Source of the DNA: Euglena gracilis
Lineage: Eukaryota; Euglenida; Euglenophyceae; Euglenales
DNA length: 64,000 bases
Reading direction: 5' to 3'
NCBI GenBank assembly: GCA_039621445.1
Contig: CP154955.1
Coordinates: forward strand, 21,379,823 to 21,443,822
A program made the position numbers and the translations under genes. The first letter of the stretch is position 1. Each line of letters begins with the position of its first letter. The notes under the pieces are model-generated. The model was not told the origin of the DNA. It made no database searches and saw nothing but the letters and a program-made list of their open reading frames with translations. Positions 1 to 10,689 of this stretch are shown here, one piece after another.

Positions 1-720
1 CAAAAGATCACAACAGCAAATGTATCGGGCATGAGTAAATATTGCCAAAGAAAATTTAAATTTGGCTGTGAACTGTAACACAGTTTTGAGCTCAAAAAAT
101 TTCACAAAACCTGATAGCTCTCAAAAGAGAGGCGGCAAAGAAGTGGGGACCATGGCAGGGAACCCTACAGGAACAAGAAGCCCTTCGGTTGCAAACAGGG
201 TTCAGAATGGTTGCAGACAAGGATCAAGAGGAAAGCCGAGCCCCTGGTGCTCGAACCTGTACTCACAATTGGCCCATGTTTCTTTTATGGGGGGGGGGCT
301 TCTCACAAAGCAGTCTTCCCCAACGCCCCCACCATTCATTACCAACCGCCCCAACCTATCCTGGACATTCCTACCACGTTGCACTATGTGTGAGTGTCTA
401 TTTTTTTCGTTCGCATATCATGTCGGACAACTGAAAGCCCCTGGTGGGGTTCAAGCTTTGAACTACCTGAAATTCCAACTTACAACTCAAGTCATTGAAG
501 TATTGAAGTTGTCTTGACAGAAGCACAAGTCCGACACAGAAGTACAAGCCCGAGATACAAGACAACTACTGGATCTATCAGGAGCAGTGGAGTGGTTCAT
601 CTCCTTGCGGCTGTTGCAGCAGCACAACATCATCTGCTACACCAGTTGGCTGGAAGTATTGTCCCTGTTTCACTTTACTCTGCTGTACCATCTGTGCTGT
701 AACATAGCGATCACTGTCCC
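1..720. other. No supported gene
   Basis: Only short overlapping frames are seen on both strands, without recognisable motifs or convincing splice borders. The stretch is of ordinary composition apart from a run of nine G near 290. Confidence 0.5.
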
Positions 721-729
721 AACCTGCAC

Positions 730-985
730 TGTGGCCCCAGGGCATTCTAAACATTCCAGAGATGTGGCCCCAGGGCCCCAGACTTTTGCCATGATGATCC
801 CAGATTTTGCCCCAGGGCTCAACACATTTCAAAGTCAAAATGAACACTGGCACAGGAAAGTTTTTCAGAGATGTGGCCCCAGGGCCCAAGGTTTTTGCCA
901 TAATGCTCCCAGATCTTGCCCCAGGGCTCAACACATTTCCAGTCATGATGCACACTGGCACAGGAAACTTTTTCGAGTCCCCAGC
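730..985. repeat. Tandem repeat, about 111-bp unit, two copies
   Basis: A segment starting with GATGTGGCCCCAGGGC at about 760 recurs at about 870 with few changes, followed each time by TTTTGCCA, CCAGATyTTGCCCCAGGGCTCAA and CACTGGCACAGGAAA. The frames open across it on both strands are explained by the duplication and are not taken as genes. Confidence 0.75.
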
Positions 986-1526
986 ACAAACCCCAGCAAA
1001 ACATTCTGCAGACAGAATCTGCACAAAAATCGCAGACAAATGGGCCCTGGATCAGTACCCAGGACAGTTTTTTGGGCAGCAAATTTTGGGACCAGAAATT
1101 CCTTCTCAGGATTATCATATTATAGGGTCAACAAGACCTGGAACAGCGGTGCAGATTGAGCCCCAAGGTAAGAATGCAAAAGGGATGCAACTTCTTTGCA
1201 CCAATGGCAGATTTTGTACATCATTTTCACTCAGCCACATGAAAAGCAGGCACACGGGTGACGGGGCTGAACGCCAGGCAAGCCCGCTTTGGCCGGGGCT
1301 GTTCTGCATCCTGTGTGGGTTGTGGAGGGAGGGATGCAACACCTTCACGAAACAGATGAGGCCAACAAAAAATGAACGAATGTAACTGCTGTTTTAGATG
1401 GTGTTTGGTTGGAATGGTTGGTGTTTGGTTGGGGTTAGAGGGGGGGAATTTTTTTGTCCAAAACCATGTTTTTTGGCCTCCTGGACGTGGAAAAACTTTT
1501 TTTTACCCAAAATGAACGTTTTTTGA

Positions 1527-1912
1527 CCCCCTGGCCCCGCTCTTTCCTCAAAAATATTTTCCAAATTTTGGATTAGGTTATTTTGGTTCTGGGGGGGTTC
1601 AGGGGGAAGCCCCCCCCACCGTGCCGGAGAGTTGCATACGACCCGCTCTTTCCTCAAAATTTTTTTTCCAAATTTGGGATTGCGTTATTTTGGTTCTGGG
1701 GGGGTTCGGGGTGGGGCGGAGCCCCCCCCGCCGTGCCCCGGACAGTTGCATACGACCCCCTCTTTCCTCAAAAACTTTTTTCCACATTTGGGATTGTGTT
1801 ATTTTGGTTCTGGGGGGGTTCGGGGGGGGCGGGGCGCCCCCCCCGCCGCGCCGGACAGTTGCATACGACCCGCTCTTTCCTCAAAAAATTGGGTGTTATT
1901 TTGGTTTTGGTG
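1527..1912. repeat. Tandem repeat, about 114-bp unit, about 3.3 copies
   Basis: The unit carries GCATACGACCCGCTCTTTCC, a T-rich stretch, TTATTTTGGTTCTGGGGGGG and a G/C hairpin block. Copies start near 1527, 1631, 1746 and 1859, giving a period of 113-115. The motif ACAGTTGCATACG also occurs near 20080 and 20200, so this may be the amplified end of a dispersed element. Confidence 0.8.
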
Positions 1913-1914
1913 GG

Positions 1915-2160
1915 TTTGGGGGTAAGGCGTAGTGGGGGGGGGTAAGGGGGGGGGGTAGGGGGGGTTAGGGGGGGGGGATTAGGGGGTAGGGGGGTCAGGG
2001 GGGTTAGGGGGGGTTAGGGGGTAGGGGGGGGTTAGGGGGGGTTAGGGGGTCGGGGGGGTGGGGGGGGGGTAAGGGGGTAGGAGGCTAGGCACAGCGGGGG
2101 GGGGGCGCTGGGGGGCAAGCGGCCGCGCGGGGGGAGGGGGGGGGGAGGGGGGTCTGAGGG
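1915..2160. repeat. G-rich tract with TTAGGGGG-like units
   Basis: About 245 bp of almost pure G runs are separated by TTA, GTA or TCA, for example GGGGGTTAGGGGGGGTTAGG. It has the form of degenerate telomere-like or G-quadruplex-forming DNA on the + strand. It is followed by C/G-rich palindromic sequence to about 2200. No gene is likely here. Confidence 0.7.
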
Positions 2161-2199
2161 TGGCTGCGCGGGCGGCGTGCATCCTAAAACTGGTGATTT

Positions 2200-2520
2200 T
2201 CGGACCCAAAAAGTGGTCATTTTTGCCATTTTTGGGCCATTTTTGACCAAAAAAGTGCTTTTTTTGGCCGCGCGCAGAGCGCGCAGCCCCCAAATTTGCC
2301 ATTTTATGTCCAAAAATGGTCATTTTTGGTTATTTTTGGGCCTCAAAAAAGTCGCAATTTTTTCACAAATTTTTTTTTCTTGGCTATGCTAGGCACAGTG
2401 GGGGGAGGGGGGGTCCAGGGGGGGCGGAGCAGCCGCGCGGGTGGCCGCCTAGTGGCCGCGCAGGGGGGGGGGTCCCGGACCCCCCCGAGCGTCGCGCCTA
2501 GCCTCCGTAGGGGGGGTTAG
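2200..2520. repeat. Low-complexity CATTTTTGG-rich and G-rich stretch
   Basis: CATTTTTGGNCATTTTTG units at 2218-2350 are followed by a G-rich block with GCCGCGCGGG motifs at 2400-2515. TAGGCACAGYGGGGGG occurs at both 2093 and 2392, so 2093-2400 may be one element with repeated ends. No gene was recognised. Confidence 0.45.
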
Positions 2521-2587
2521 GGGTCCCGGCTTCATGCCATTACTCCACCGTCAAGGGTCAATGCGCACATGCACCCCCCCCCCCCAA

Positions 2588-2800
2588 TCAGGGATGTTGT
2601 ATGCCCAAATGGCATACCGAGGACTGCAGGGGACGCTTTGGTGCTGGCAGTTGGGCGGGGGCGGGAGCTTGGTCGGGCGCTGGTGCTTGGGCGGGCGCTG
2701 GCGCGTGGGTGGGCGCTGGCGCTTGGGCAGGCGATGGCTCTTGGGAGGGCGCTGGCGCTTGGGCGGGCGCGTCCATGACGATCACCATGCCCGCATGGCG
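2588..2800 (-). CDS. Probable last exon of a host gene, Pro/Ala-rich tail
   Basis: On the minus strand a pyrimidine-rich acceptor (TTTTTCTTTGCAG) precedes an open frame that starts RHAGMVIVMDAPAQAPAP and runs through a Pro-Ala-Gln tail before its stop codon. The tail comes from an 18-bp minisatellite (unit like GCGCTGGCGCTTGGGCGG on the + strand), which keeps the frame. It may be the 3' exon of the amidase-like gene upstream at 3.2-3.6 kb. The function of the tail is unknown, and the link to the upstream exons is inferred only from strand and order. Confidence 0.45.
   Translation of the reverse strand, partial: RHAGMVIVMDAPAQAPAPSQEPSPAQAPAPTHAPAPAQAPAPDQAPAPAQLPAPKRPLQSSVCHLGIQHP
2655..2775. 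repeat. 18-bp minisatellite inside a possible exon
   Basis: About six units of GCGCTGGCGCTTGGGCGG-like sequence. The length is divisible by three, so the minus frame reads as repeats of APAQAP. Confidence 0.75.
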
Positions 2801-3175
2801 CTGCAAAGAAAAATGACAATGGTAGAAAAAAAAGGAGAGCGTTCCAATGCAGCGATGCTGTGTCATCCATAGCCAATGGCGCAACCTTAGAAAGGATTGC
2901 ACAAAAGGTTTTTTTTAGCCCAAATATTTCACAGCAATGAAATGTTCTTTGACCGTTTTGTGCAGAAGGCAACAATCCAATGAAATGGTGCACAGGACAG
3001 ATGACAGATCCTCTGAACTTTGGGGTTGCTGCAACTCGGAAACTTTGGATTTTTACATTTCTTTTTGAAATTAACAGATGTGTGGTTCACGTATTGCCAT
3101 AATAAGTAGCGCACAAAATGGACAGCAGAACATCAAATGCAAATGTAAAAAAAGGATGGATAGCACCTAGCACAC

Positions 3176-3270
3176 CGAACAGGGGAAGGAGGGCAGCCTC
3201 CAGGCAGAGGGTGAGCTGCTCCCCCTGCTGCAGCTCCTGGACGAGGTTCGCCGACACGTTCCCGTTTCTT
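3176..3270 (-). CDS. Exon, probably of the amidase-like gene
   Basis: The minus-strand frame reads NVSANLVQELQQGEQL and then a Leu-rich segment ending in ALLPLF, with a donor G|GTGTGC at 3176. The 5' border is uncertain; CTATAAG at about 3270 is one possible acceptor. It follows the better-supported exon at 3509-3642 on the same strand. I do not recognise the segment by itself. Confidence 0.4.
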
Positions 3271-3508
3271 ATAGAGTGTGTGGAACAATGCCCGATTTCT
3301 GAAATGTGCCACAGCACCCACCCGCATGTCTAATCTGCTGCAGCTTCATTGAGAGTTGGTGAGGGGCTGAGTTGTGGTTCATTTCCATCCAGTGTAAAAA
3401 AGAAAACTGAACAACGAAATGACGCATTGCAACGTAAAAACCAGACGATGGAAGCAGCAACGTGTGTTCCCGCTCATCGGGGGTCGGGGTGGAGCAGATG
3501 GCCCTCAC

Positions 3509-3642
3509 CCGCAGGCCAGCCGCCGCCAGGTGGCGCGCGACGCGCTCGACCCCCACCCGGATGGCAGTGGTGGTGTCCTCCGGGACTGGGGTGACGGCGA
3601 CCACCACGCCGAGATCCCCCGCCCCGGACCTCGTCCACCAGC
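3509..3642 (-). CDS. Amidase-like exon
   Basis: The exon has an acceptor ACTTTCAG|GCTGG and a strong donor CGG|GTGAGG. Its translation, LVDEVRGGDLGVVVAVTPVP followed by EDTTTAIRVGVERVARHLAA, matches the pattern of amidase-signature enzymes: a strand ending in a short loop, then an Ala/Val-rich helix (AVERVARxLAAAGL). In that family this lies after the catalytic Ser-Ser-Lys region, which I did not find here. The call rests on pattern alone. The codons are GC-rich, like the other host exons in the window. Confidence 0.4.
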
Positions 3643-4004
3643 CTGAAAGTCAGTGGGGTGCCGAAGGCCGAAGGGTGTCCAATCCACAAGGTTCGCAATT
3701 GAAACCATGTATTAAACGCACAATTTTCTTAAAAATGTGTATGAAGAGTCACGCCCCGAGTGAATATCGTGAGCACTTTCGACAGGGAACGGAAACTGTA
3801 CTTTTTGACATTTTTTTGCGTATTTTTTTTGGTGCGAGCCACGACGCCCATTGTGAATATCGTGGGTCGTACTACCCACAATATTCACACGGGGTGCCGT
3901 GGATTGGGCCAATCCACGGCGCCCCTTGTGAATATCGTCGGTACATTTGTACGGGGAAATTGGTTGCGCTCCTTGGCACTTGTACACGTCGAAGAGGGCA
4001 GGGA

Positions 4005-4082
4005 ACATAATCGACGCCTCATCGAAGAACACGGTGTTTCTTGACGCACTAGCTGCCGAAACCACCGACAAAGGCAGACTCA
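4005..4082 (-). CDS. Exon-like segment conserved in two loci
   Basis: The minus frame VVSAASASRNTVFFDEASIM is matched on the + strand at 26765-26870 by VVSAASASRNTV followed by a Gly-rich insertion and EALIMFTALLD. Conservation of the protein between two diverged copies supports coding. Possible borders are TTTCGGCAG and GAC|GTGTAC. No family was recognised. Confidence 0.3.
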
Positions 4083-4477
4083 GTTCATGGCAAACTGCTA
4101 GTCATTGGGGTGCCAAAAAAGGCAGAGCGTGCGGTTCCTTGAGTCCTTTATTTTGTGGCTCTGTGCAACCACCTGCAGGCTGTGTATGAGGACCTTAATG
4201 ATTGGTTTGTGGCGAGGATTTTGTTCAAAACAGCCACACAATTTCTTTTCTTTTTTCACGATTTTAAGAGTTATGTCACATGTGGTACGTACAGATCTCA
4301 CTGCGTTCACTTCACCTTTGGTGATTTTGGTGATTGGGTGAAGCAAAGAAACGTGTGGCCCTGAGTTGCAAAATGACTGAAAGCAAAAGAAAGGAGAGCT
4401 TGGAAAAAACACTTGTGAGTGGACAACAAGAACCCAAAAGGTGAGTCGGTGCTGCAGGATGCACAAATGAGGTGGAC

Positions 4478-4571
4478 CTCTCCAGGTCGCTGTGGGGAAG
4501 GATGATCTCATCATCCCGGAGGCAGGGGTTGATGACCTCCTCCATCACCTCCACGTCAGCATCCTCCTCTT
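4478..4571 (-). CDS. Exon of unknown host gene, acidic
   Basis: A clean acceptor (CTTGCTGCCTCAG|AA) and a donor GAGAG|GTCCAC enclose the frame EEEDADVEVMEEVINPCLRD DEI. A second copy lies at 26180-26280 on the + strand, with EEVAVMEEVIDPCLRDDEI. There the donor is changed to GAGAG|GAGTCC, so that copy is probably a pseudo-exon. Both sit in a larger inverted duplication. The exon could belong to the amidase-like gene downstream. Confidence 0.5.
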
Positions 4572-4599
4572 CTGAGGCAGCAAGCTAGGCAGAAGGTAG

Positions 4600-5345
4600 C
4601 AACAAAAGAGCCTGGAAGCCACAGAGTGTAACGACCAAAGGGGAATGCCAGCCAACGGGGTGTAGGGTGTGTCAGACAAAGAGGTGTGACACTGCAGCGG
4701 GTGCATTGGCTAAAAGAGTGTAATAGCTGAATGGGAGTTATTAACAAAAGAGTGCAACCACCAAAATGCACTTCTCTTGTTAAACACAACAAAAATGCGG
4801 CATGTGGAGTAAATGTTTGCAAATGCGGACCTGCATGTGGTGTGGAAAGGAGTGGAAACCACAAGCCATGCTTTGGTAATGCGGGCATCAATCCGTGAAT
4901 CTTATCAGCAATAAATCAAGCATTTCGGTCTCTACTGCTTTTTTTGTAACAGGCAAGGAGAGCAGGATAATCTCATATGATGTTCTATCTGCAACCCTAC
5001 AACCCACACACATCAACTGAGGCTATCGTCTAATAAGAATTCAAAAAACAAAAATGCACAGCCACCAATCAAAATACGATCCATAAATAAGAACTGCATA
5101 ACATAAATAACATAAATATGCATAACATAAATAGGAATAGGAACTGCAGTGCAAAAAACCTTTTTCTTTTTTATGAACAGGGAAGGCAAGGAGATGGGGG
5201 CCAGACCTCTTGGAAAAAAAATCTGACAAAACTTGTGATGCATTGATGATAACATTGCAACCCATCCTAGAAATGATTGCCTTGGTACGCATTCCCCCAT
5301 AAGCTCAAGTCTGAGGTCTACCACCATCATCGCGCGGCAAGAGAG
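4600..5345. other. No supported gene
   Basis: The intron or intergenic stretch has short frames only. It includes an AT-rich segment with repeated CATAAATAA at 5090-5130. Confidence 0.4.
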
Positions 5346-5349
5346 ACCG

Positions 5350-5513
5350 AGGAACACAATTGTGTCCCATCCCTTTGCTGCCAAGCACACCTTGGCGGCA
5401 AAGGGCCGTGACCTGCGCCTGGAGGGCCTGGATGTCCGTGAGGCCATCCATCCGCCGCAGCTCCAGCGGCTTGCCCTCATCCACTCCGGCGGCCCCAGAC
5501 CGGTGCTTCTGCA
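5350..5513 (-). CDS. Exon of unknown host gene
   Basis: After an acceptor GGCGCTGCAG the minus frame reads KHRSGAAGVDEGKPLELRRM and then DGLTDIQALQAQVTALCRQG, an amphipathic and possibly coiled-coil segment. The 3' border is not resolved. It may be a 5' exon of the minus-strand gene at 2.6-4.6 kb. Confidence 0.4.
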
Positions 5514-5764
5514 GCGCCGGTCATCAACACAACCACCCACAATCACAATTGTAGCCCCCATCACTAGATCCAGCCTACACACCAGGCACGGGTTCATTGT
5601 GCTTGGTGGATGGTGTGCAAAGATAGGACCCCTCTGATCTCACTTGTAAAACTTTGAGCGTTCAAAATATGGTGAGTATTTGTCACTCCTCGAGTGTCGA
5701 GCAAACTGTGGTGTCAAACTCTCAAAATATAACATTGGACCAGGCTTCTAGGTGCCAAAGTGTG

Positions 5765-6174
5765 TAAACCCCCCCAAATAATACCCCCTGGGGTATTATT
5801 TTTTCGCCCGAAGTCCCGGCCCGAGGGGGGGGGTATTATTTGGGGGGGGGTATTATTTTTTCAAAATTTTCGAAATTTTTCGAAGTCCCGTAAAACCCAA
5901 AATAGCACCCAAAACACCCCTTTGGGGTCATTTTTTGCACTTTCTTGTGAAATTTACCATTTTATGGAGGTCAGATGAGCCAGAAAAATTGATTTTTTTC
6001 GTAATTTGTTGTCAGAGATTGTGGTTTTTACCGACATTTTCAGGTCAAAAATCCGGGCCTTCGGCCCGGAACAGGGGGGGGGGGTATTATTTCGGCGGCC
6101 GAAGTCGGACCCCGAGGGGGGGGTATTATTTGGGGGGGGTATTATTTGGGAGGGGTATTATTTGGGGGGGTTTA
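5765..6174. mobile_element. Short TIR element, family A copy 1
   Basis: The ends are inverted copies: TAAACCCCCCCAAATAATAC at the left and GTATTATTTGGGGGGGTTTA at the right. The interior holds GTATTATTTGGGG repeats, CCGAAGTCGGAC hairpins and a central AT-richer segment (TTGTCAGAGATTGTGG). Copy 2 lies in the opposite orientation at 44886-45271. No transposase is present, so it is non-autonomous. Flanking GTGTG/ACACAC makes the exact target duplication ambiguous. Confidence 0.75.
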
Positions 6175-6227
6175 ACACACCAGGGGTCCCATTAAAAGAG
6201 CAAATGCGCAAGGGGACACACAATGGG

Positions 6228-6350
6228 CAATTCTTGCTGGGCTAGGACACCGGCAGCGGTGAGGCGATGGTGGGGCAGCAGGGTCAGGCACTGCGCCAGG
6301 ACGGGGAGCAAGTCAGGGAAAGTCCCCCGGCTTGTCTGCGCCTGGATGCG
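6228..6350 (-). CDS. Kinase-like C-lobe exon (subdomain XI)
   Basis: The minus frame reads TSRGTFPDLLPVLAQCLTLL followed by PHHRLTAAGVL. This fits the end of a protein-kinase domain, where a helix pattern LL.xCLxxxPxxRLTAxxxL carries the conserved Arg (here in HHRLTA). A possible acceptor is GGCGCAG|ACAAG. No other kinase motif is seen on this strand nearby, so the rest of the gene is either in unresolved exons or outside the window. It is not part of the plus-strand kinase at 11.7-13.7 kb. Confidence 0.4.
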
Positions 6351-6379
6351 GTCATGGACTAGCACAAAGGGGATAGCAA

Positions 6380-7160
6380 AGGAGTTTCATTCTTGAACAT
6401 AACTTCCAAGGATGGCCCCCTTATCAGTTAATTCATTGGATGTGGTAAATTTGGCAGTGTGGTAAATTGACCCCCCCCATTTGCCTCGTCCTTGTCATTT
6501 GTTGGCATTGATCATTCTGGGTCCTGGTTGTGACAAATTTTGAAATATCTGCATTATGCCCCCCCCAATGACCGGCCATTGTCACCACCGACTGGAGGGG
6601 TTGTTGGACAAGGCCGTCCATAAACCTAGGCATCCGTTGGAAAGGTAGAGGGAAGCACCATGACAACCCAATTGGTGAAGGATTGTCATAATGATAGCGT
6701 TGTTGAACACCAGAGGAGAAACAACTATGAAAGCTCTCTGCTGAAAAGGCCACAATAATTGTTCCATGAGGGAAGGCTGTTCTATTTGAGGTGGTCAGAG
6801 TTCCATTGCACATGAGTGTACAAGTGCAAACAAATGTCACTATTTTTGGGCCTTCAAGCACACCTGCCTCTTCTTGCAACACCGCGGGTGCGTGCAGCTG
6901 GCGTCATGCACTTCCGCGGCACCGCTCCACGGGGAACATCCATCCGGCCCAGTTGCTTTGGGGCAGAGCACTAAATAATTTGAATTGGATATTGGCCGAA
7001 GGAAGCATACACCACATTAACATTTTTGACACAGTGATAAAGATGACCTGGCTAGGGCCCAACATATGCCTTTGAATACACTTAGAGGGGAAGGGGGTTT
7101 GTATGGCAAGCTGTGTTTGCAGCAGTGAAATGGCTAAAGGCAAGTTTTCTGATGTGCACA
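6380..7160. other. No supported gene
   Basis: Several open frames exist on both strands, but I found no motif, splice border or duplication that singles one out. Runs of seven C occur at 6471 and 6560. Confidence 0.4.
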
Positions 7161-7165
7161 TATAC

Positions 7166-7892
7166 GCTACCCGCCCCCCCCTTGTCGTATGACCGGGTTC
7201 CTGCAACCTGTGACCGGGGGGTGGTCGTAACACCCCCATAACCTGCAACCTGTGACCGGGGGGTGGTCGTAAATGAGGGGGCGGTCATAAGTAAGGTGGT
7301 GTTAAATTTTTCACAACCTGCGACCATACTTGCAGTTAGTGCGCCGCGGCGCTCCTGCCGCGGCGCAAAATTTTTTTTTCCGCGGTGGTCGCGGCGCACA
7401 GAAAGATTTTTGCCGCGGCTGTCGCGGCACGAGCAAAATTTATTGCCGCGGTGGTCGCGGCGCAAGCGGAAAAATTTTCCGCGGTGGTTGTGGCACAAAA
7501 AATTTTTCTGCCCGCAGCTCAAGAACGTATTGGCAGCAACACAACACCCAACATTTTTTTGGTGGAAACAATTAGATTGACAGAAGGTGCTCACCCAGGC
7601 TTTGGCAAAACAAAGTGTTGCCAAGGTAGCACCAGTCCCACCCGTTGAATTTTTCCAAAAAAAAAGTTTCCGCGGCGGTCGCGGCGCACACATAAACCAG
7701 TGCCGCGGCATTCGCGGCGCACAGAAAAAAATTTGCCGCGGCGCTGCCGGTTACAAAAAAAAATTTTCCGCGGTGGTCGCGGCGCACGGTAACATTTTTT
7801 CCGGTCGCACTAACTGCAAGTATGCCTGCGACCTGTGACCGGGGGGTGGTCGTAAATGAGGGGTGGTCGCACGACTAGGGGGGGGGGGTAGC
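7166..7892. mobile_element. TIR element, family D copy 1, with a nested element
   Basis: The left end GCTACCCGCCCCCCCCTTGT and the right end ACTAGGGGGGGGGGGTAGC are inverted, followed inward by GTCGTATGACC / GGTCGCACGAC. The interior repeats ACCTGTGACCGGGGGGTGG. A separate 500-bp element is inserted at 7325-7824. A copy without that insertion lies at about 46105-46368, and part of a third copy lies at 10565-10683. Confidence 0.75.
7325..7824. mobile_element. hAT-like element, family E copy 1, 8-bp TSD
   Basis: Perfect 19-bp inverted ends, CATACTTGCAGTTAGTGCG at 7325-7343 and its complement at 7806-7824, are flanked by the 8-bp direct repeat CCTGCGAC (7317-7324 and 7825-7832). The interior has repeated CCGCGGTGGTCGCGGCGCA palindromes and a unique core near 7505-7600. 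Family D copy 2 has the matching unoccupied sequence AACCTGCAACCTGTGACC. Ends starting CA with 8-bp duplications are the hAT pattern. No transposase frame is present. Confidence 0.9.
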
Positions 7893-8320
7893 TGAAAGAA
7901 AATGCTTGGTGGTTGAACATTACAAAAGACATGGATCCTAGCAACTGGTGGGATCTGCAATCGTGCATTGCAGCTGCACCAAAAAAAACCTTACAAACAA
8001 CTAGAAACAATGCACCCTATCTCAATATTACAAGCACTCAGTGTCCAACTACCGGAAGCCTGCAGTATACAAATACCAGTTCAGTCAAATGGGGGATCTG
8101 CCTGATTACACCAAAACAAAAAAAATGGTTGTCAACCAGGGTTTTGGGTGAAATGTGAGCCATCCAACTTGAGATATGGCACAAAATCTGTTATTCAAAT
8201 GGGTTCCTGCTTAGCTACAAAATTACAAAAAATTTGGTGGTACCAAAGGGGGCAGAATCATGGTATATGTGGGGTCACTGAAGACAAGTGGGCAAGCAAA
8301 GGGGTCACCCCTGTGCCACA
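7893..8320. other. No supported gene
   Basis: Unique sequence of average composition. One 81-codon frame at 7913-8158 has no recognised motif. Confidence 0.4.
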
Positions 8321-8324
8321 AAAT

Positions 8325-9721
8325 AGTGCTAAGAGAACACAACATAATGCTAAGAGTACACAAAATAGTGCTAAGAGAACACAAAATAGTGCTTAAGATA
8401 ACACAACACAGAGCTAAGAGAACACAAAATAGTGCTAAGAGAACACACAATAGTGCTAAGAGAAAAAAAAATAGTGCTAAGAGAACACAAAATAGTGCTA
8501 AGAGAACACAAAATAGTGCTAAGAGAACACAAAATAGTGCTAAGGGAACACAAAATAGTGCTAAGAGAACACAAAATACTGCTAAGAGAACATAAAATAA
8601 TGCTAAGAGAACACACAATAGTGCTAAGAGAACACAAAATAGTGCTAAGAGAAAACATAATAGTGCCAAGAGAACACAAAATAGTGCTATGAGAACACAA
8701 AATAGTGCTAAGAGAACACAAAATAGTGCTAAGAGAACACAAAATAGTGCTAAGAGAACACAACATAGTGCTAAGAGAACACAAAATAGTGCTAAGAGAA
8801 CACAAAATAGTGCTAAGAGAACACAAAATAGTGCTAAGGGAACACAAAATAGTGCTAAGAGAACACAAAATAGTGCTAAGAGAACACAAAATAGTGCTAA
8901 GAGAACACAAAATAGTGCTAAGAGAACACAAAATAGTGCTAAGAGAACACAAAATAGTGCTAAGAGAACACACAATAGTGCTAAGAGAACACAAAATAGT
9001 GCTAAGAGAACACAAAATAGTGCTAAGAGAACACAACATAGTGCTAAGAGAACACGCATTAATGCTAAGAGAACACACAATAGTGCTAAGAGAACACAAC
9101 ATAATGCTAAGAGTACACAAAATAGTGCTAAGAGAACACAAAATAGTGCTTAAGATAACACAACACAGAGCTAAGAGAACACAAAATAGTGCTAAGAGAA
9201 CACACAATAATGCTAAGAGAAAAAAAAGTAGTGCTAAGAGAACACACAATTGTGCTAGGAGAAAACAAAATAGTGCTAATAAAACACAAAATAGAGCTAA
9301 GAGAACACAAAATAAAGCTAAGAGAAGACGCAGTAGTGCTAAGAGAACACAAAATAGTGCTAAGGGAACACAAAATAGTGCTAAGAGAACACAAAATACT
9401 GCTAAGAGAACACAAAATAGTGCTAAGGGAACACACAATAGTGCTAAGAGAACACAAAATAGTGCTAAGAGAACAAAAAATAGTGCCAAGAGAACACAAA
9501 ATAGTGCTATGAGAACACAAAATAGTGCTAAGAGAACACAAAATAGTGCTAAGGGAGCACAAAATAGTGCTAAGAGAACACAAAATAGTGCTAAGAGAAC
9601 ACAAAATATTGCTAAGAGAACACAAAATAGTGCTAAGAGAACACACAATAGTGCTAAGGGAACACAAAATAGTGCTAAGAGAACACAAAATAGTGGTAAG
9701 AGAACACACAATAGTGCTAAG
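8325..9721. repeat. 21-bp minisatellite, about 66 copies
   Basis: Units of CTAAGAGAACACAAAATAGTG are repeated head to tail with point changes only. Because 21 is divisible by three, all six frames stay open for long distances and give heptad peptides (LREHKIV, KRTQNSA, VLLALFC). A longer pattern (AACATAATGCTAAGAGTACA, then GTGCTTAAGATAACACAACA) occurs at 8340-8430 and again at 9100-9190, so the array grew partly by duplication of a block of about 755 bp. The long frames are taken to be by-products. Confidence 0.95.
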
Positions 9722-10177
9722 CAGGGGGGGGGGGGAAATGCAACTTGCATAATTTGCATTTTTTTGCATAATCAGGTTTTCCCGAAATTTGCATTATTTT
9801 GCATTTTTTTTGCATTTTTTTGCATAAAATATTTTGCCCTGGAAAAAAAATTTGTAGTTGGTTGCCGTATGTTTGGATTTTTTTGCATTTTTTTGCATTT
9901 TTTACATAACATATTTTGCCCTTGCACAAAATTTTGTAGTTGGTTGGCATATGTTTGGATTTTTTTGCATTTTTTTTGCGTTTTTTTGTATAAAATATTT
10001 TGCCCTGGAATTTTTTTTTAATTTTGGGCAGCAAAGCTCTGTCATATTCCAGCTTTTTTTCAAGGTTTTCATGCCAGTTGCATTTTTTTTGCATTTTTTT
10101 TTTGCATTTTATTGCATTTTTTTGCATTTTTTTGACTTGCATAATTTGAAGGGCCAAGTTGCATTCCCCCCCCCCTG
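9722..10177. mobile_element. TIR element inside the minisatellite
   Basis: The minisatellite is interrupted by DNA that starts CAGGGGGGGGGGGGAAATGC and ends GTTGCATTCCCCCCCCCCTG, which are inverted ends, flanked by GTGCTAAG at 9714-9721 and at 10177-10184. Because the host repeat itself contains GTGCTAAG, the 8-bp duplication is supported but not proven. The interior is almost wholly TTTTTTTGCATTTTTTTGCA low-complexity sequence with two copies of a segment around AAATATTTTGCCCT. A CAGGG start fits the hAT-like set. Confidence 0.75.
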
Positions 10178-10455
10178 TGCTAAGAGAACACAAAATAGTG
10201 CTAAGAGAACACAAAATAGTGCTAAGAGAACACACAATAGTGCTAAGAGAAAACATAATAGTGCCAAGAGAACACAAAATAGTGCTAAGAGAACACAAAA
10301 TAGAGCTAAGAGAACACGCAGTAGTGCTAAGTGAACACAAAATAGTGCTAAGAGAACATACAATAGTGCTAAGAGAACAAAAAATAGTGCTAAGAGAACA
10401 TACAATAGTGCTAAGAGAACACAAAATAGTGCTAAGAGAACATACAATAATGCTG
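10178..10455. repeat. 21-bp minisatellite, right part, about 13 copies
   Basis: The same unit and phase resume after the inserted element and end near 10455 in ATAATGCTGATGG. Together with 8325-9721 it formed one array before the insertion. Confidence 0.95.
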
Positions 10456-10564
10456 ATGGTACCTCTGTTGCTGCTGTGGTTATTGGTCCCTCACCTCATG
10501 GGGAGAAATATTACCGTTATGAAATTGCTCCTTTTTTTGGCTTTTGGTTTTGTTTTGGCCCCTA

Positions 10565-10683
10565 ATGGCACGACCACCCCCCGGTCGGGGGTTGCAGGTT
10601 GGGGGGTGTAGACCACCCTCCCCCACCCCGGTCGGGGGTTGTAGGAACCCGGTCGTTGGACAAGGGGGGGGGGGCGGGTATGC
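10565..10683. mobile_element. Fragment of a family D element
   Basis: It carries GACCACCCCCCGGTCGGGGG, TTGTAGGAACCCGGTCGT and a terminal GACAAGGGGGGGGGGGCGGG, matching one end of the element at 7166-7892. The other end is missing. Confidence 0.55.
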
Positions 10684-10689
10684 CACTGT

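Noticed and set aside
2588-2902. Gly/Ala/Trp-rich frames on the + strand across the 18-bp minisatellite
   Set aside because: Only the minus frame has a good acceptor; the plus frames are its shadows.
7082-7711. Minus frame of 209 codons with CRRDHRGK repeats
   Set aside because: It is the translation of the CCGCGGTGGTCGCGG hairpin repeats of element E1.
8371-10021. Very long open frames (up to 462 codons) on both strands
   Set aside because: They arise because the 21-bp repeat unit is divisible by three; all frames open together and no start context or exon border supports translation.
8325-10455. CRISPR-like regular repeats
   Set aside because: The 21-bp units are head to tail with no unique spacers, and the setting is eukaryotic.
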